Part shown: piece by piece, positions 23,781 to 33,443 of the stretch
Layout of the letters: every line of letters starts with the position of its first letter
Numbering within the stretch: position 1 is the first letter of the stretch
NCBI GenBank assembly: GCA_022036555.1
Contig: CM039137.1
Span: 10,393,630-10,457,629, forward strand
From: Microstegium vimineum
Lineage: Eukaryota > Streptophyta > Magnoliopsida > Poales > Poaceae
DNA length: 64,000 bases
Direction: 5' to 3'
The notes under the pieces: model-generated
What the model saw: the letters and a program-made list of their open reading frames with translations, nothing else
Told to the model about the DNA's origin: nothing
The model's database searches: none
Position numbers and translations under genes: made by a program

Positions 23781-25582
23781 GATTGTGTGAACCATGCATT
23801 CATATGTAATATAACATGTTTAATTTGGTAATGCACATAGGCTTGGCTAACGCGGTTAAGATAACCGCCTTCAAAGCGTGTGACAAAGCTTAACCGTGGT
23901 TTAAACTTGCAAGCAACCTAGATTCAAATTCTGTTTTGCATTGCATATGCATGTGTGTTGCTTCGTCGTTTCTTTTCGGTTAAGTTTTGGTCATCCTCTA
24001 GGTCCGTCACTTAGGGGGAGCAATTCAACGCTCTAGCTTCAGCTAATACCCCTCTTGTGCCCCTATGGTGACCCTTGGAGCTTTATTGAACTATTTTTCT
24101 ATGAAAACTAATCTTAGCCTATGGCAAACTATTTCTAAATTGAGGGGTTGAGAGTTGATTCTTATGCTAAGTCCAACAAGTGTTCATTTTTGCTCTTTTG
24201 TGTTGGTACTTGGCTAAGAGAAAAGATTGGAGAGAAAAACAGGAAAATTCAGAGCAAAATCAAGCACCGGATCACCCTCCGGACCACTTTGCATGGTCCG
24301 ACGCTCAGTGGTCCGACGCCCTATCCCTCTCTGCATAAAAATTTCTCCAGTCACAGAAACCGTCGGACCACCTGTCTGACGCTCCTCTGGACCATAGGCA
24401 AGTGGTCCGGTGCCTCAGTCAGCGCCAAACTATTCAGTCAAGGGACCGTCGGACTAGTCCGACGCTTCGTCCAAATCCCTAGTCCGACGGTCGGTTGCTC
24501 TCTGCATTGGTTCTATTTTTCTCCTCAGTCCGTCGGACCCCTCCGTCGGACCACCCACCGGACCATGCAGAGTCGTCCGACGCTCTAAAATTTTGTGATA
24601 ACTCCCTGCGGGCTGATCTGTTCTGGCAGTTGCTTTTCTCACCGACATCCGTACGCCGCGCCGCCGCGCTGCCGCTTGCCCTAGCTCCGCCGCCCGCCTG
24701 TGCCCGCGCCTCTCACCGCCGGTGAATCCCTCACCGGAGCACCACCGTCGTCGCTGCTCTGCTTCCCTCCTCGCCGAGCAGCAACAGTACCAGCCGCTCT
24801 CCGCCGCCTGCCACCACCTCCACCGCCAATTGCCGCCGCCCACAGACCTCGCCGTCGAGGTTCCCCTCGCCGGCGGCCAAGCACCCCCTCCACTGCTTCC
24901 CCCTGCCTCATCCACCATCCTCATTGCCATTGACATTGCCAAGAAGGATTCCCCCCCTTAGGGTTTGTCTAAACCTAGGGTTTGGGGAGCTGCCGTTGAA
25001 TTTGTCTAAATCCGACTTCGTCTTCGTCGATTCGACTTCACCGATTGCGCTTCATTGTTCTTCTAGGGTATGCCCTTGATCATAGTGTTTAGCGCTTTGA
25101 CTAGCTATTGATCATCTCATGCCTTAGTACTTATACCTTGACCTTGCAATCAATCTCCCATTCACTAAATCAAAGTGTCAATTGTGTTTCTCAGTTGGCA
25201 AATTCTCCTTGAGGAGTGTGGTTTGGAACTTGAATTGATCTGATTAGATGCGCTCACTTACCTCAGGTATCATGACAGATTTCATTCTATTTCTTATCTA
25301 GATGCTTGCTTCCATACGGATTCTTCTCTCTAGATTTTATATATGCTTATATATATCCTGTCTATTCTATCTAGCAGCAGTCAGTGGCAGCTTAAACTCG
25401 GGGCAAAACTCTCGAGTAAGGATTGAGGCAAAGCCTCAGAAGGTTCAGTCCAGTGGCTTGTAGGCCTCTCTGTCAGTTGTTGCTTGATTGATCAGTGGGC
25501 AGTGGTTCTTGCAGTTGGCAGTGGTTCTTGTGTCTGTCAGTGGTTTCTATCAGAGGGCAGTGCTTTCTTTGATTCATCAGTG
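23781..25582 (+). other. Retrotransposon spacer between pol and third ORF
   Basis: Non-coding by appearance. It holds a polypurine-like AGGGGGAG at 24013-24020 and a dense array of GGTCCGAC / CCGTCGGACC words (24270-24590), including an 18-bp perfect palindrome at 24447-24464. A GC-rich CCGCC-type stretch follows at 24650-24930. ORFs here are low-complexity and unsupported. Confidence 0.6.
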
Positions 25583-28213
25583 ATGGCTCGTGGCTCTCGT
25601 GCACGTGTCAGTGGTTCTAGTGATGACACTCCTCCTCCTCCACGTCCTTCAAGGGACAAGGGCAAGAAGCCAGTTGTTGAGAAGCCCAAGAAGAAGAAGT
25701 GAAAGCTTACAGAGGCTGAGAAAGCAGAGGCAGTGGCAGATGCAGCAGACCGTGCAAAGCGAGGTGGTCGACGAGGTTCAGTCAGACTTGGCACCCCTCC
25801 GCGGGATTTATTGTCTACTCCTACTCAGTCACAGACCGAGGAAGCTCCTGAGGAGCAAGAGCTTGTCACAGAAGCTCTTGGTACATCGTTGGAACCTCTT
25901 CCCTGGGGGCGAGCTACTCGTTCTCAGGTAGCTCAGTCACCTCAGAGTGCCTCAGCAGCTCCTACAGCAGCCTCAGCATCCGCTCACCTTGATTTGAGGA
26001 ATCTCACAGCAAAGCAGGTTAAGAAGCTTCATTTTGTGGCTCTTGAGAAGTGGTGCCCTGATCAGCGTGACCCTAGAGCCTCACCAGGATGGCACACACC
26101 TCTCATGGAGGATTTCTACAGAGCAGCTCAGCTTACCATCATCCAGATCAGACCTCACAGAGTTTGCTCCTTGGAGAGCATCATTGAGTTGGCTGGAGAG
26201 GAGATACGACCCTTTATCACATCTTCCGGGACTCGCCGACCTCCTTGGTCGTTCTGGGAATTATATTGAGAGGTGGGTCCGCGAGTTCTATGCCTTAGTG
26301 TGGATTGATCCAGAGCATCACTTTCTTCAATATACTTTCAGAGGAGATCACTACAGGCTGTATATGACTCGGCTCAGAGAGATCCTTCACCTCACTCAGA
26401 CAGCCGAACAGCTCAACCTTCACTATGACTGCTACAGAGGAGTCTCTGTGCCTCGCCGAGCTCGAGGTGACCGTACGTTGACCGTTCAGGAGGTTGCTCC
26501 TCTCTTCAAGCCACCTTTCTCAAAGGGTTCTCGTCGTACCCCGGCAGAGCTCCGTCCTACCGTTCACCGTCTGAACGAAGTTCTCCGGCGTACCCTGCTG
26601 CCTCGCACTGGTTACAAGGAAGGATTGACTAACATGCAGCAACTACTACTTCAGGCCCTCGTCTCTCAGACACCATTCGACATAGCAGACTTTCTTGTGT
26701 CAGAGATTGAGGATGTGATCACTGATGGTATAAGGGCACGACGTCAATTTCCATACGCTCACTGGATTTCTTCTATCATAGCTATTGAGCTTGAGGGAGC
26801 CAACCCCGGACTCCATGTCTTGCTAGATCAGTCACCGACTTCCTTCCCAGCCTACAGGGTTCTTGGTTCTTTTGACAGCCAGTTCGGGAACCGGGTGCTA
26901 CGCCTCGTCAGGGAGAGGACTGCTCCAGCCGACAGAGATGATGTGGATACTCAGAATGAGTCGATTCGAGGTGTTGAGCAGCAGGAGCTTCATGATTTGG
27001 ATACTGGAGCTGATGTTACCCCTGAGGATACTTCTTCCGACAGCTCAGACGCCGACTTCTAGCCAGTTCCTCCTATGCCCCCGCGGGCTCACGACACTGA
27101 GGCTGGCGGCTCTGGATCCGCTACAGAGACTATGATGTTGAAGATACTTGATCGTCTCAATGAGCAGCAGAGCTCCTTAGTCACTGCAGTTACTCAGGTC
27201 CAGCAGAGACAGGATGAGATGCAAAGGCAGTCTGAGGAGCACCACTTTGAGATGCAGCGACAGATGCTTGCCATGCAGTTGGAGTCACAGCGCTTACAAC
27301 TACAGTCTCAGCAGCTTCAGCAGCAGAACATGGCCTTTATGGCTCACATGATGAAGTGGACGGGTGCACCTCCTCTTGAGTTCCCAGCTGCACTCAGATC
27401 CAGATGATGAGTACATCACAACCCTCTCAGTCAGTTGGTCAGCTAGTAGGACCACAACACTCAGTTGGCCCCTCAGTGGCCCCTTCAAGTTCCGCCGGAC
27501 AGACCGTCACTCCCACCCCAGCCGTATAGTCCAGTGGACTTCAGGGTGCCGGAATGACCACCCCGTTCTAGTCCCCGGCGACTCAGGTCACACAGTGGTT
27601 GGACACTTTCGGCTCGACGCAGCAGTTCACCCCTCTCACTACTGGTTTCACGCCGCTCTCTGTTACGATGGGTGCTACTGCCAAAGATCTCTCCGCGTCG
27701 TTCAGCGACATCACAAGGCAGCCGTCCCCCACTGGTCAGCAGATAGCAGCAGAAGTTGAGGCAGCAATGGTTGCACCGACAGCTGGTCAGCACCGTTCCT
27801 CAGTTACTTCCTCAGAAGCCACAGACGACAGTCGGGCTCCAGCCGTATCCACTCCACCCACAGCTGTTGTTGCTACCGATGCCACTATAGTTACTACGAC
27901 TCCAGTACAACCTCCGCAGCCTCCGGTTATTCAGACTCCAGTCGAGTTCGTGTATGAGGCACAACCAGACACCGCAGCTCCAGAGGTTCCTACAGAGACA
28001 GTGGCACCAGATTTTGCTCCTACTCCTACCCCAGCTCCAGCTCTAGAGTCCTCGACAGCAGAGATAGCCGGCACGTCAGCTCTTGTCCCCCAAACTGCTT
28101 CCCTTCCAGCGTCAAACACTCAGGGGGAGGACTCAGATGAGGAGGCCTACTTGGTAGAGTTCAGGGTGCTTGACCGCTCCACGGTTGCTTCCACTCTGCC
28201 TCCAGACGCTTAG
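25583..28213 (+). pseudogene. Third ORF (env-position) of Sirevirus, broken
   Basis: Sireviruses often carry an extra ORF after pol called env-like; its role is unproven. Here it starts at ATG 25583 (MARGSRARVSGS), is stopped by TGA at 25700-25702, resumes in frame to 26269, shifts frame near 26230-26270, runs to TAG 27060-27062, resumes in frame to 27407, and shifts again before the final open part 27599-28213. The segment 27150-27380 is a glutamine-rich coiled coil; the last part is proline/threonine-rich with an acidic end. No signal peptide or membrane segment is evident in what remains, so the env label rests on position only. Confidence 0.75.
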
Positions 28214-28231
28214 TTTTGGTGCTTTGACGCC

Positions 28232-28249
28232 AAAGGGGGAGAGGGAGAG
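28232..28249 (+). promoter_or_regulatory. Extra polypurine tract
   Basis: AAAGGGGGAGAGGGAGAG lies just after the third ORF. Repeated PPT-like tracts upstream of the 3' LTR are a known trait of Sireviruses. Confidence 0.6.
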
Positions 28250-28665
28250 TCGAGTAGATGGGCTAGCTTCACGGGGAGCTAGTAGGATTCGTTCTTTTGA
28301 TGTGTATTAACTCTATCGCATCATGCATCACGTTTACCGTCTTTTATGCATTGTATGATATGTGTGATGGTTGAGACTTGATGGTTGTGTGACATGTGTT
28401 GACCTTTACTTATATATATCATGTCACTTGGTTATGCTATATTGCTTCCGCTCTAATCTCTGATCCTTTGGCTACAACATATCCTTTATGAAATCAAGTA
28501 CTATGCTCAACTCATATCTACTGTGCTTGTCATGGCTTGAATGGTTAGGCATGTTTTTGTCTTTCTTATCACTAACCCATGCCTATCTCATGTCAAGTCA
28601 TGTTTTTCTCTTATCAAAATTCACTCTTTATTCTCTACTTGAGCTTGCATTGTCGTCAATCACCT
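28250..28665 (+). other. Retrotransposon 3' untranslated spacer
   Basis: T-rich sequence between the third ORF and the polypurine tract. No ORF or structured element was recognised. Confidence 0.5.
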
Positions 28666-28677
28666 AAAAGGGGGAGA
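28666..28677 (+). promoter_or_regulatory. Polypurine tract
   Basis: AAAAGGGGGAGA sits one base before the 3' LTR and would prime plus-strand cDNA synthesis. Confidence 0.9.
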
Positions 28678-28678
28678 T

Positions 28679-30362
28679 TGAAGTATCATGGACCCTTGTG
28701 TTTAGGCGATTAACGACAATGCTAGGTCACTATGACTAACGTGTGTTTTGTAAAGGCCAAGTCATTTGTGTTAGGTCATTAGTGATACAATTTGAATGGG
28801 CTTAATGGATATTCATGCCCCCAAGATGGAAATCGTTTCGGTTGCAAAGGATGATGATACAAGTTGAAGACTAGGCTAGTTCTTAGTGCCATAAGGTTGA
28901 GAAGGGCACTAAGTATAGCTAGGGCTTTATTTTTCCCTTTGACCGTACTATTAAGGGGGGTACGAGATTAGTAGCTTGACCTAGGAGAGTTTAGGAAAGT
29001 GGGTATATGCACACTTGTCACAACTAATCCTAGAGACCTTACTTTCAACCCTTTGTTATCCCTAAAAATGGTAGGAGCAAAACCCCTAGAAAAGACTTAG
29101 AGAAAACAGTTGAAACAGGGGGAGAAAGAGGCTCCGGACCAGTCTGCCAAGTAGGCGTCGGACCAAGGAGAGTGGTCCGACGGTCCCTGACTTAGGCAAA
29201 AGTCCAGCTCGAGAAGCTCCGGACCACCTGTCTGGAGAGCGTCGGACCATAGGAGAGTGGTTCGATGGCTCTTGTCAGAGAGAGAGAGAGCCTGAGAGAA
29301 GGCTCCGGACTAGTCCGACGGTGAGTCCGACGCTTCAAGTCAGCAGGTTGTTTCCATGCAGAGAGCTCCCTGGCTCCGGACCAGAGTGTCGGACCAGGGC
29401 TCCGGACCAAGGAGAGTGGTCCGGTGGTTCGAAGGAGAGAAAATGTTTTCACTCAGTGAGCACCCTGGCTCCGGACCAGTGCGTCGGACTAGGGCGTCGG
29501 ACTAAGGCAAGTGGTCCGACGGTACCTGAGTTTGAATTACGAGTGAGCTCCGGACCAGTGTGCTTGGTCCGGTGATGTGAGCTCCGGACTAGTCCGGTGG
29601 CTTCGTAGAGAAAAGAAAAATAAAAAAACGGCTAGTTTTGGAGGTGTGGACTGTTTATAGTTGCCCCCTTCGTCCTGAGGAGGTCTCTTGGCCATTGTTT
29701 CAGCTAATTACACCTTGAGAGAATCCTTGGAGAGCCAAGTGCCTAGTGAGGGAGAGATTTGAGATAGTTCATCTTGTTCTTCCCTCCTAGAGTGATTAGG
29801 AGTGACTTGTGTGCATCCATCCACCTTCCTAGCCTTGAGTTGGTCAAGTGAAGGTATTGTACTTATTACTCTTGGTGTTCGACAGCACCTAGACGGTTTG
29901 GTGGTGTTCGGAGGAAGTGATTGCCGGAAGATTGTCGGCGGCTCTTCTCCGAGCTTCTGTGATCGGTTGTGGGCGATTCACCGAGCCGGAGTGGCGAAGA
30001 ATCAGCCCGTAGAGAGCACTCTACCCTTGCACGGGTAGAGGGGGGGCAATACCTTGCGAGGTGCTCCAACGAGGACTAGGGGGTGTCGACACCTCGATAC
30101 CTCGGGAAAACATCGTTGCGTCACTGAGAATCCCTTTCCCTAGCTCTTTACTTTATTGCATTTAATTTGAGCTGTGTTCTTATCTTTCCTACTATAATTG
30201 CTTAGGTTGTTCTTAAATTCCATGAACTGCTACCGCTTTCTAGCTAGGACACACGGACGGTAGGCACTAGGGAGTGATTGACATTTGATAGGTTTTCATA
30301 TTTGCTTTAGAAATTTAAAACAAGCCCAATTCACTCCCCTCTTGAGCATCTTGATCCTTTCA
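28679..30362 (+). repeat. 3' LTR
   Basis: 1684 bp, TGAAGTATCATGG to TTGATCCTTTCA, aligned end to end with the 5' LTR. It differs by about 47 substitutions and a few small indels (for example four bases fewer in the GA run near 29280). The same CCGGAC-type array lies at 29131-29605. Confidence 0.95.
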
Positions 30363-30367
30363 GTGTG
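30363..30367. repeat. Target-site duplication GTGTG, right
   Basis: Matches 17114-17118 exactly. Confidence 0.92.
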
Positions 30368-30830
30368 ACATATCTTCCCGTCTCTCTCCCTCTCTCTATC
30401 TAGTACTTGTTCTTTGTTATGCTAATTGTTTTATCCCGAGAAAAGAAGAAGTTATTGCCTAGATCCACTCCTAGATGATACTAATAACTAATAATTCAGT
30501 ATCATTTCCACAAAATCCTGCAAAACAATGCGTTGCCTGGTTTATATATATGCTTTCTTCTAACTAAAATGTAAAGCCTTCGCAAAAAAGAAAAACTAGA
30601 ATGTAAAGCCTATATATTCCGTTTTGGCCAGAACGTTGGTTTCAAGCGTCAACGCGAACGTGACTTGTTTACTAAGAAACCGACCTACTAAGAAAATGCA
30701 AAGGCACCTTCCACACTTTCCAATGGATGTCTGCTTTTACGACATAAAACAATCCAAAACAAGAATCTCTATATCCTTTTCATTATCGTGGGAAGAGAGA
30801 AGCTTTTGCCGAGCATTTTGCACCTTTGCC
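30368..30830. other. Spacer, nothing recognised
   Basis: AT-rich DNA with no gene or bounded repeat visible. Removing the retrotransposon would join this to the sequence ending at 17118. Confidence 0.5.
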
Positions 30831-31138
30831 CTATGGTGCTGTTTGGATCCATTAGACCAAGATCTAAAGTTTAGGTCTAAAGTTTAGCATCTAATGTAAG
30901 TCTAATGTTTAGACTCTAGAGCATGTAAACTTTGGTGTTTGGATTCATGATCTAAACGGCCTCTTTAGCACCTTTTAGGCTTGTTTAGCACCTCTTTTGG
31001 TGCTAAAAATTTTAGACCAAACTTTAGACCATGTTACTTTAGAGTAAATTTTAGACCCCTATTTAGATCATTTGACAAAAAGAAGTGCTAAAAGTGTATG
31101 GTCTAAACTTTAGATCATGGATCCAAACAGGACCATAG
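30831..31138. mobile_element. MITE with GGATCCA/AGACC termini, copy 1
   Basis: Left end CTATGGTGCTGTTTGGATCC and right end GGATCCAAACAGGACCATAG are inverted repeats. The interior repeats TCTAAA and TTTAGA words. The same family occurs at 39843-40205. No transposase; superfamily not assigned. Confidence 0.8.
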
Positions 31139-33443
31139 ACAGATATAGTTTTTTGGTGAGGACAAAAGAAGGTGTTGCTTAGGTTGGAAAAGCCAAACCA
31201 TGCATGTTGCCCTTTCTTGTTAAGTCCAAAAGGCAAAAGCGATGCTTTAGCTTTAGGATTTTGCACTTTGGTTATGGATGGAGTAGAATAAAACAACGAC
31301 TAAAGGGGGGACAAGTGAACAAACAACCCTGAACCCCAATGCTTAAGCCTTTCAAACAATTTCTTTTCTTTTAACCTTGGACTTGTTCCACCAGCTGATC
31401 ATCGAATCCAGACACGGCTGGTAGAAAAAACGATTAATTCTTGCTGATTGAATAGTATTCTATAAAAGAGAATAAGTTGAAACAAGCTAGAATAAAGTCA
31501 TCGGGCAGACCACGCATGAGAATAGACATGAGGAGCAGTGAGTTTTAGGGGCCAAATTGTTTTAGTTTTGGACCTGTGTGGGCTGTGTGGGCTGTGGGTT
31601 ATTATTATTAAAAGCTGTCAGTTGTGTAGATTATGGATGCTGTAAATGGAGTTAGATGCCAACATTCTCTTTTCAGGAACGCCCCGTCTGTACGTGTAAG
31701 CTTCAGCTTGTATGTAAGACTAGAATCCACGTACAACCCCAAGTTTTAAAAGAAGCATACTACAGTTAATTTTTGCAAACAATTCAACATGTCACAAATG
31801 TAACAGTGCCACGTACTTCTTTTGATCAGTGCCGCACATGTCAATTTTGGACCACGCAGGGAGAGTACTGTACGCAGGGCTTCACTCTATCCAGCAGTGC
31901 ACACTGAATGAGTACTGTAGTGCCCAAACCTTTTCCTGAACAGCCAGCGGACTTGGGACAAGAGAGAGAGTGTTGTCGAAATGTATGGATCGATATTGGT
32001 TCATCATACACAGAGACAGTCGTCTACGGAGTACGTACTAATGGGGTCGTCCAAATTAAACCTTGCTGCTGGAGTACAGTTGTAGTAGTACTAGTACTCC
32101 TTTGTGCCGTCAGAGTCGCACTGTGTTAGAAACATTAAACGTAGCCCGACACGCAATCTGCGTAGCGTAGCCAGTGACATTGATTAGATGTTACTACTAG
32201 AGATAGAGGAGTAGAGACAGATCTAGTAGTAGTACGTGTACGTGCATGCGCGGTGGGCATTTCATGCTGGCGGCTGGCGCGGCGGAGCTCCACGCTACTA
32301 CTTGCGCTACTACTAGTAGAGCAAGCAGAGGCGTGAGCCGTGTTTTGTGTGGCCGGAGAAGCCGCCGGCCGGCTCGGCGGCTCCCCCAAACAAAAACCAA
32401 CTGGGGCGTGGGCGTGGGCGTCGTCGCCCGGTCGGCCCTCGGGTGCGTCCGTCCATCCATCGGAAACGGATCCATTGGTGATGCGGGCAAAGGCCGGGCA
32501 AGAGAACGTGGGCGCGTCACCGCCAATAAATGGAGATCTCCGCCGCGCGGGTACGGCCGGCCGGGCCGTCGTCGGAGCGCGCGGAGAGCAGAGGCAGAGA
32601 GCCAGAGAGCCTAATGGCCCGGTCCGGCGGTCCCCCTCCCTGCCGCTGCCACGGCCACGGCCACGGCCACTGCCACTGCCACTGCCACGCTCTGGCTGTC
32701 CGGCTGCCTCTTTTTGCCGTGCGCGCCAGTGGCAGCTGCCCGTCAGGCTCGCTGAGTGGAATGAATGAACGCAGATGCAGACGAGGGAAGGGGGGGACAC
32801 GTAGTCAACATCTGAGGCCTGCCGCGGATACGGACGATGCGACAAAGCCATGCGACATGGAGAGGGAGCGCCGGGTCCCCCCGAGCGAGACATGGAGCCA
32901 TGCGACAAAGCCACAAAGGGCCCAATGCAGGAGGGCAGGACGCATAAATTCGAGCGCAACGGAGATGCACCACATTATCATTCCTAGACCTAGACTAGAT
33001 ACGGGCACTCCCAGACAGAAGATACAGTACAATACTCCGTATAAAAGTGTAGTATTCTACAAGATACCCCAGGACAGACAGAAGATACAGTACAATACTC
33101 CGTACAGTGATCCAAGCATTCAGAAGACTCCTCTGCACAAATACGCCAGCAGTCCAGCACCAAACGGCACAGCTCAAAGAGCTACTTCGCCGCAACAGGA
33201 TGACCTACGCATTACTCTATTAAGTTCAAGTTACGATATGATGCAAAAACTAGTGCAGGCTCAAGCAAACATGGATATGCATGCATGCATACGAGTCCGA
33301 TACAGAGTAGCATATACGTAGTAAAAACCCCATGTCCAGGAGCGCACCCGTCTTGCTAACCCGTTCACGCCATGATCCCCCTACGATAGATACATCAACT
33401 CATCAGAATAAATAAAGAAGGCAAGCATTGGATTCTTGTTCTT
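31139..33443. other. Intergenic, 3' flank of PEPC
   Basis: No supported gene. GC-rich stretches at 32260-32750 give open frames on both strands with no domain. A CCACGG/CCACTG microsatellite-like run lies at 32648-32692. A 29-bp direct repeat is at 33013 and 33076. The PEPC 3'UTR should lie just below 33444, but no canonical AATAAA is visible there on the minus strand. Confidence 0.45.
33013..33104. repeat. 29-bp direct repeat, 63-bp spacing
   Basis: A 29-bp word beginning AGACAGAAGATACAGTACAA occurs at 33013-33041 and 33076-33104, about 340 bp downstream of the PEPC stop. The intervening bases include AGTATTCTAC, partly complementary to the repeat. Confidence 0.85.

Larger units (their letters stand above)
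17119..30362 (+). mobile_element. Sirevirus-like Ty1/Copia LTR retrotransposon
   Basis: A 13,244-bp element with TG...CA LTRs, 5-bp target duplications, a tRNA-iMet-type primer site, gag, integrase-RT-RNase H order (the Copia order) and a third ORF downstream of pol. Large size, long LTRs, extra polypurine tracts ahead of the 3' LTR and an env-position ORF fit the Sirevirus (Maximus/SIRE) lineage. Comparing the LTRs by eye gives about 47 substitutions in about 1680 aligned bases (near 2.8%), mostly transitions. At a commonly used grass rate of 1.3e-8 per site per year that implies roughly one million years. The coding regions carry several stops and frameshifts and the protease is missing, so this copy is not autonomous. 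Confidence 0.95.

Noticed and set aside
24454..24961. ORFs in the pol to third-ORF spacer of the retrotransposon
   Set aside because: They fall on CCG-rich repeats and shadow each other on both strands; no domain.
32530..33321. 263-codon plus ORF between retrotransposon and PEPC
   Set aside because: The product changes from GC-biased to AT-biased composition midway and has no domain; its histidine-rich part comes from the CCACGG/CCACTG simple repeat.
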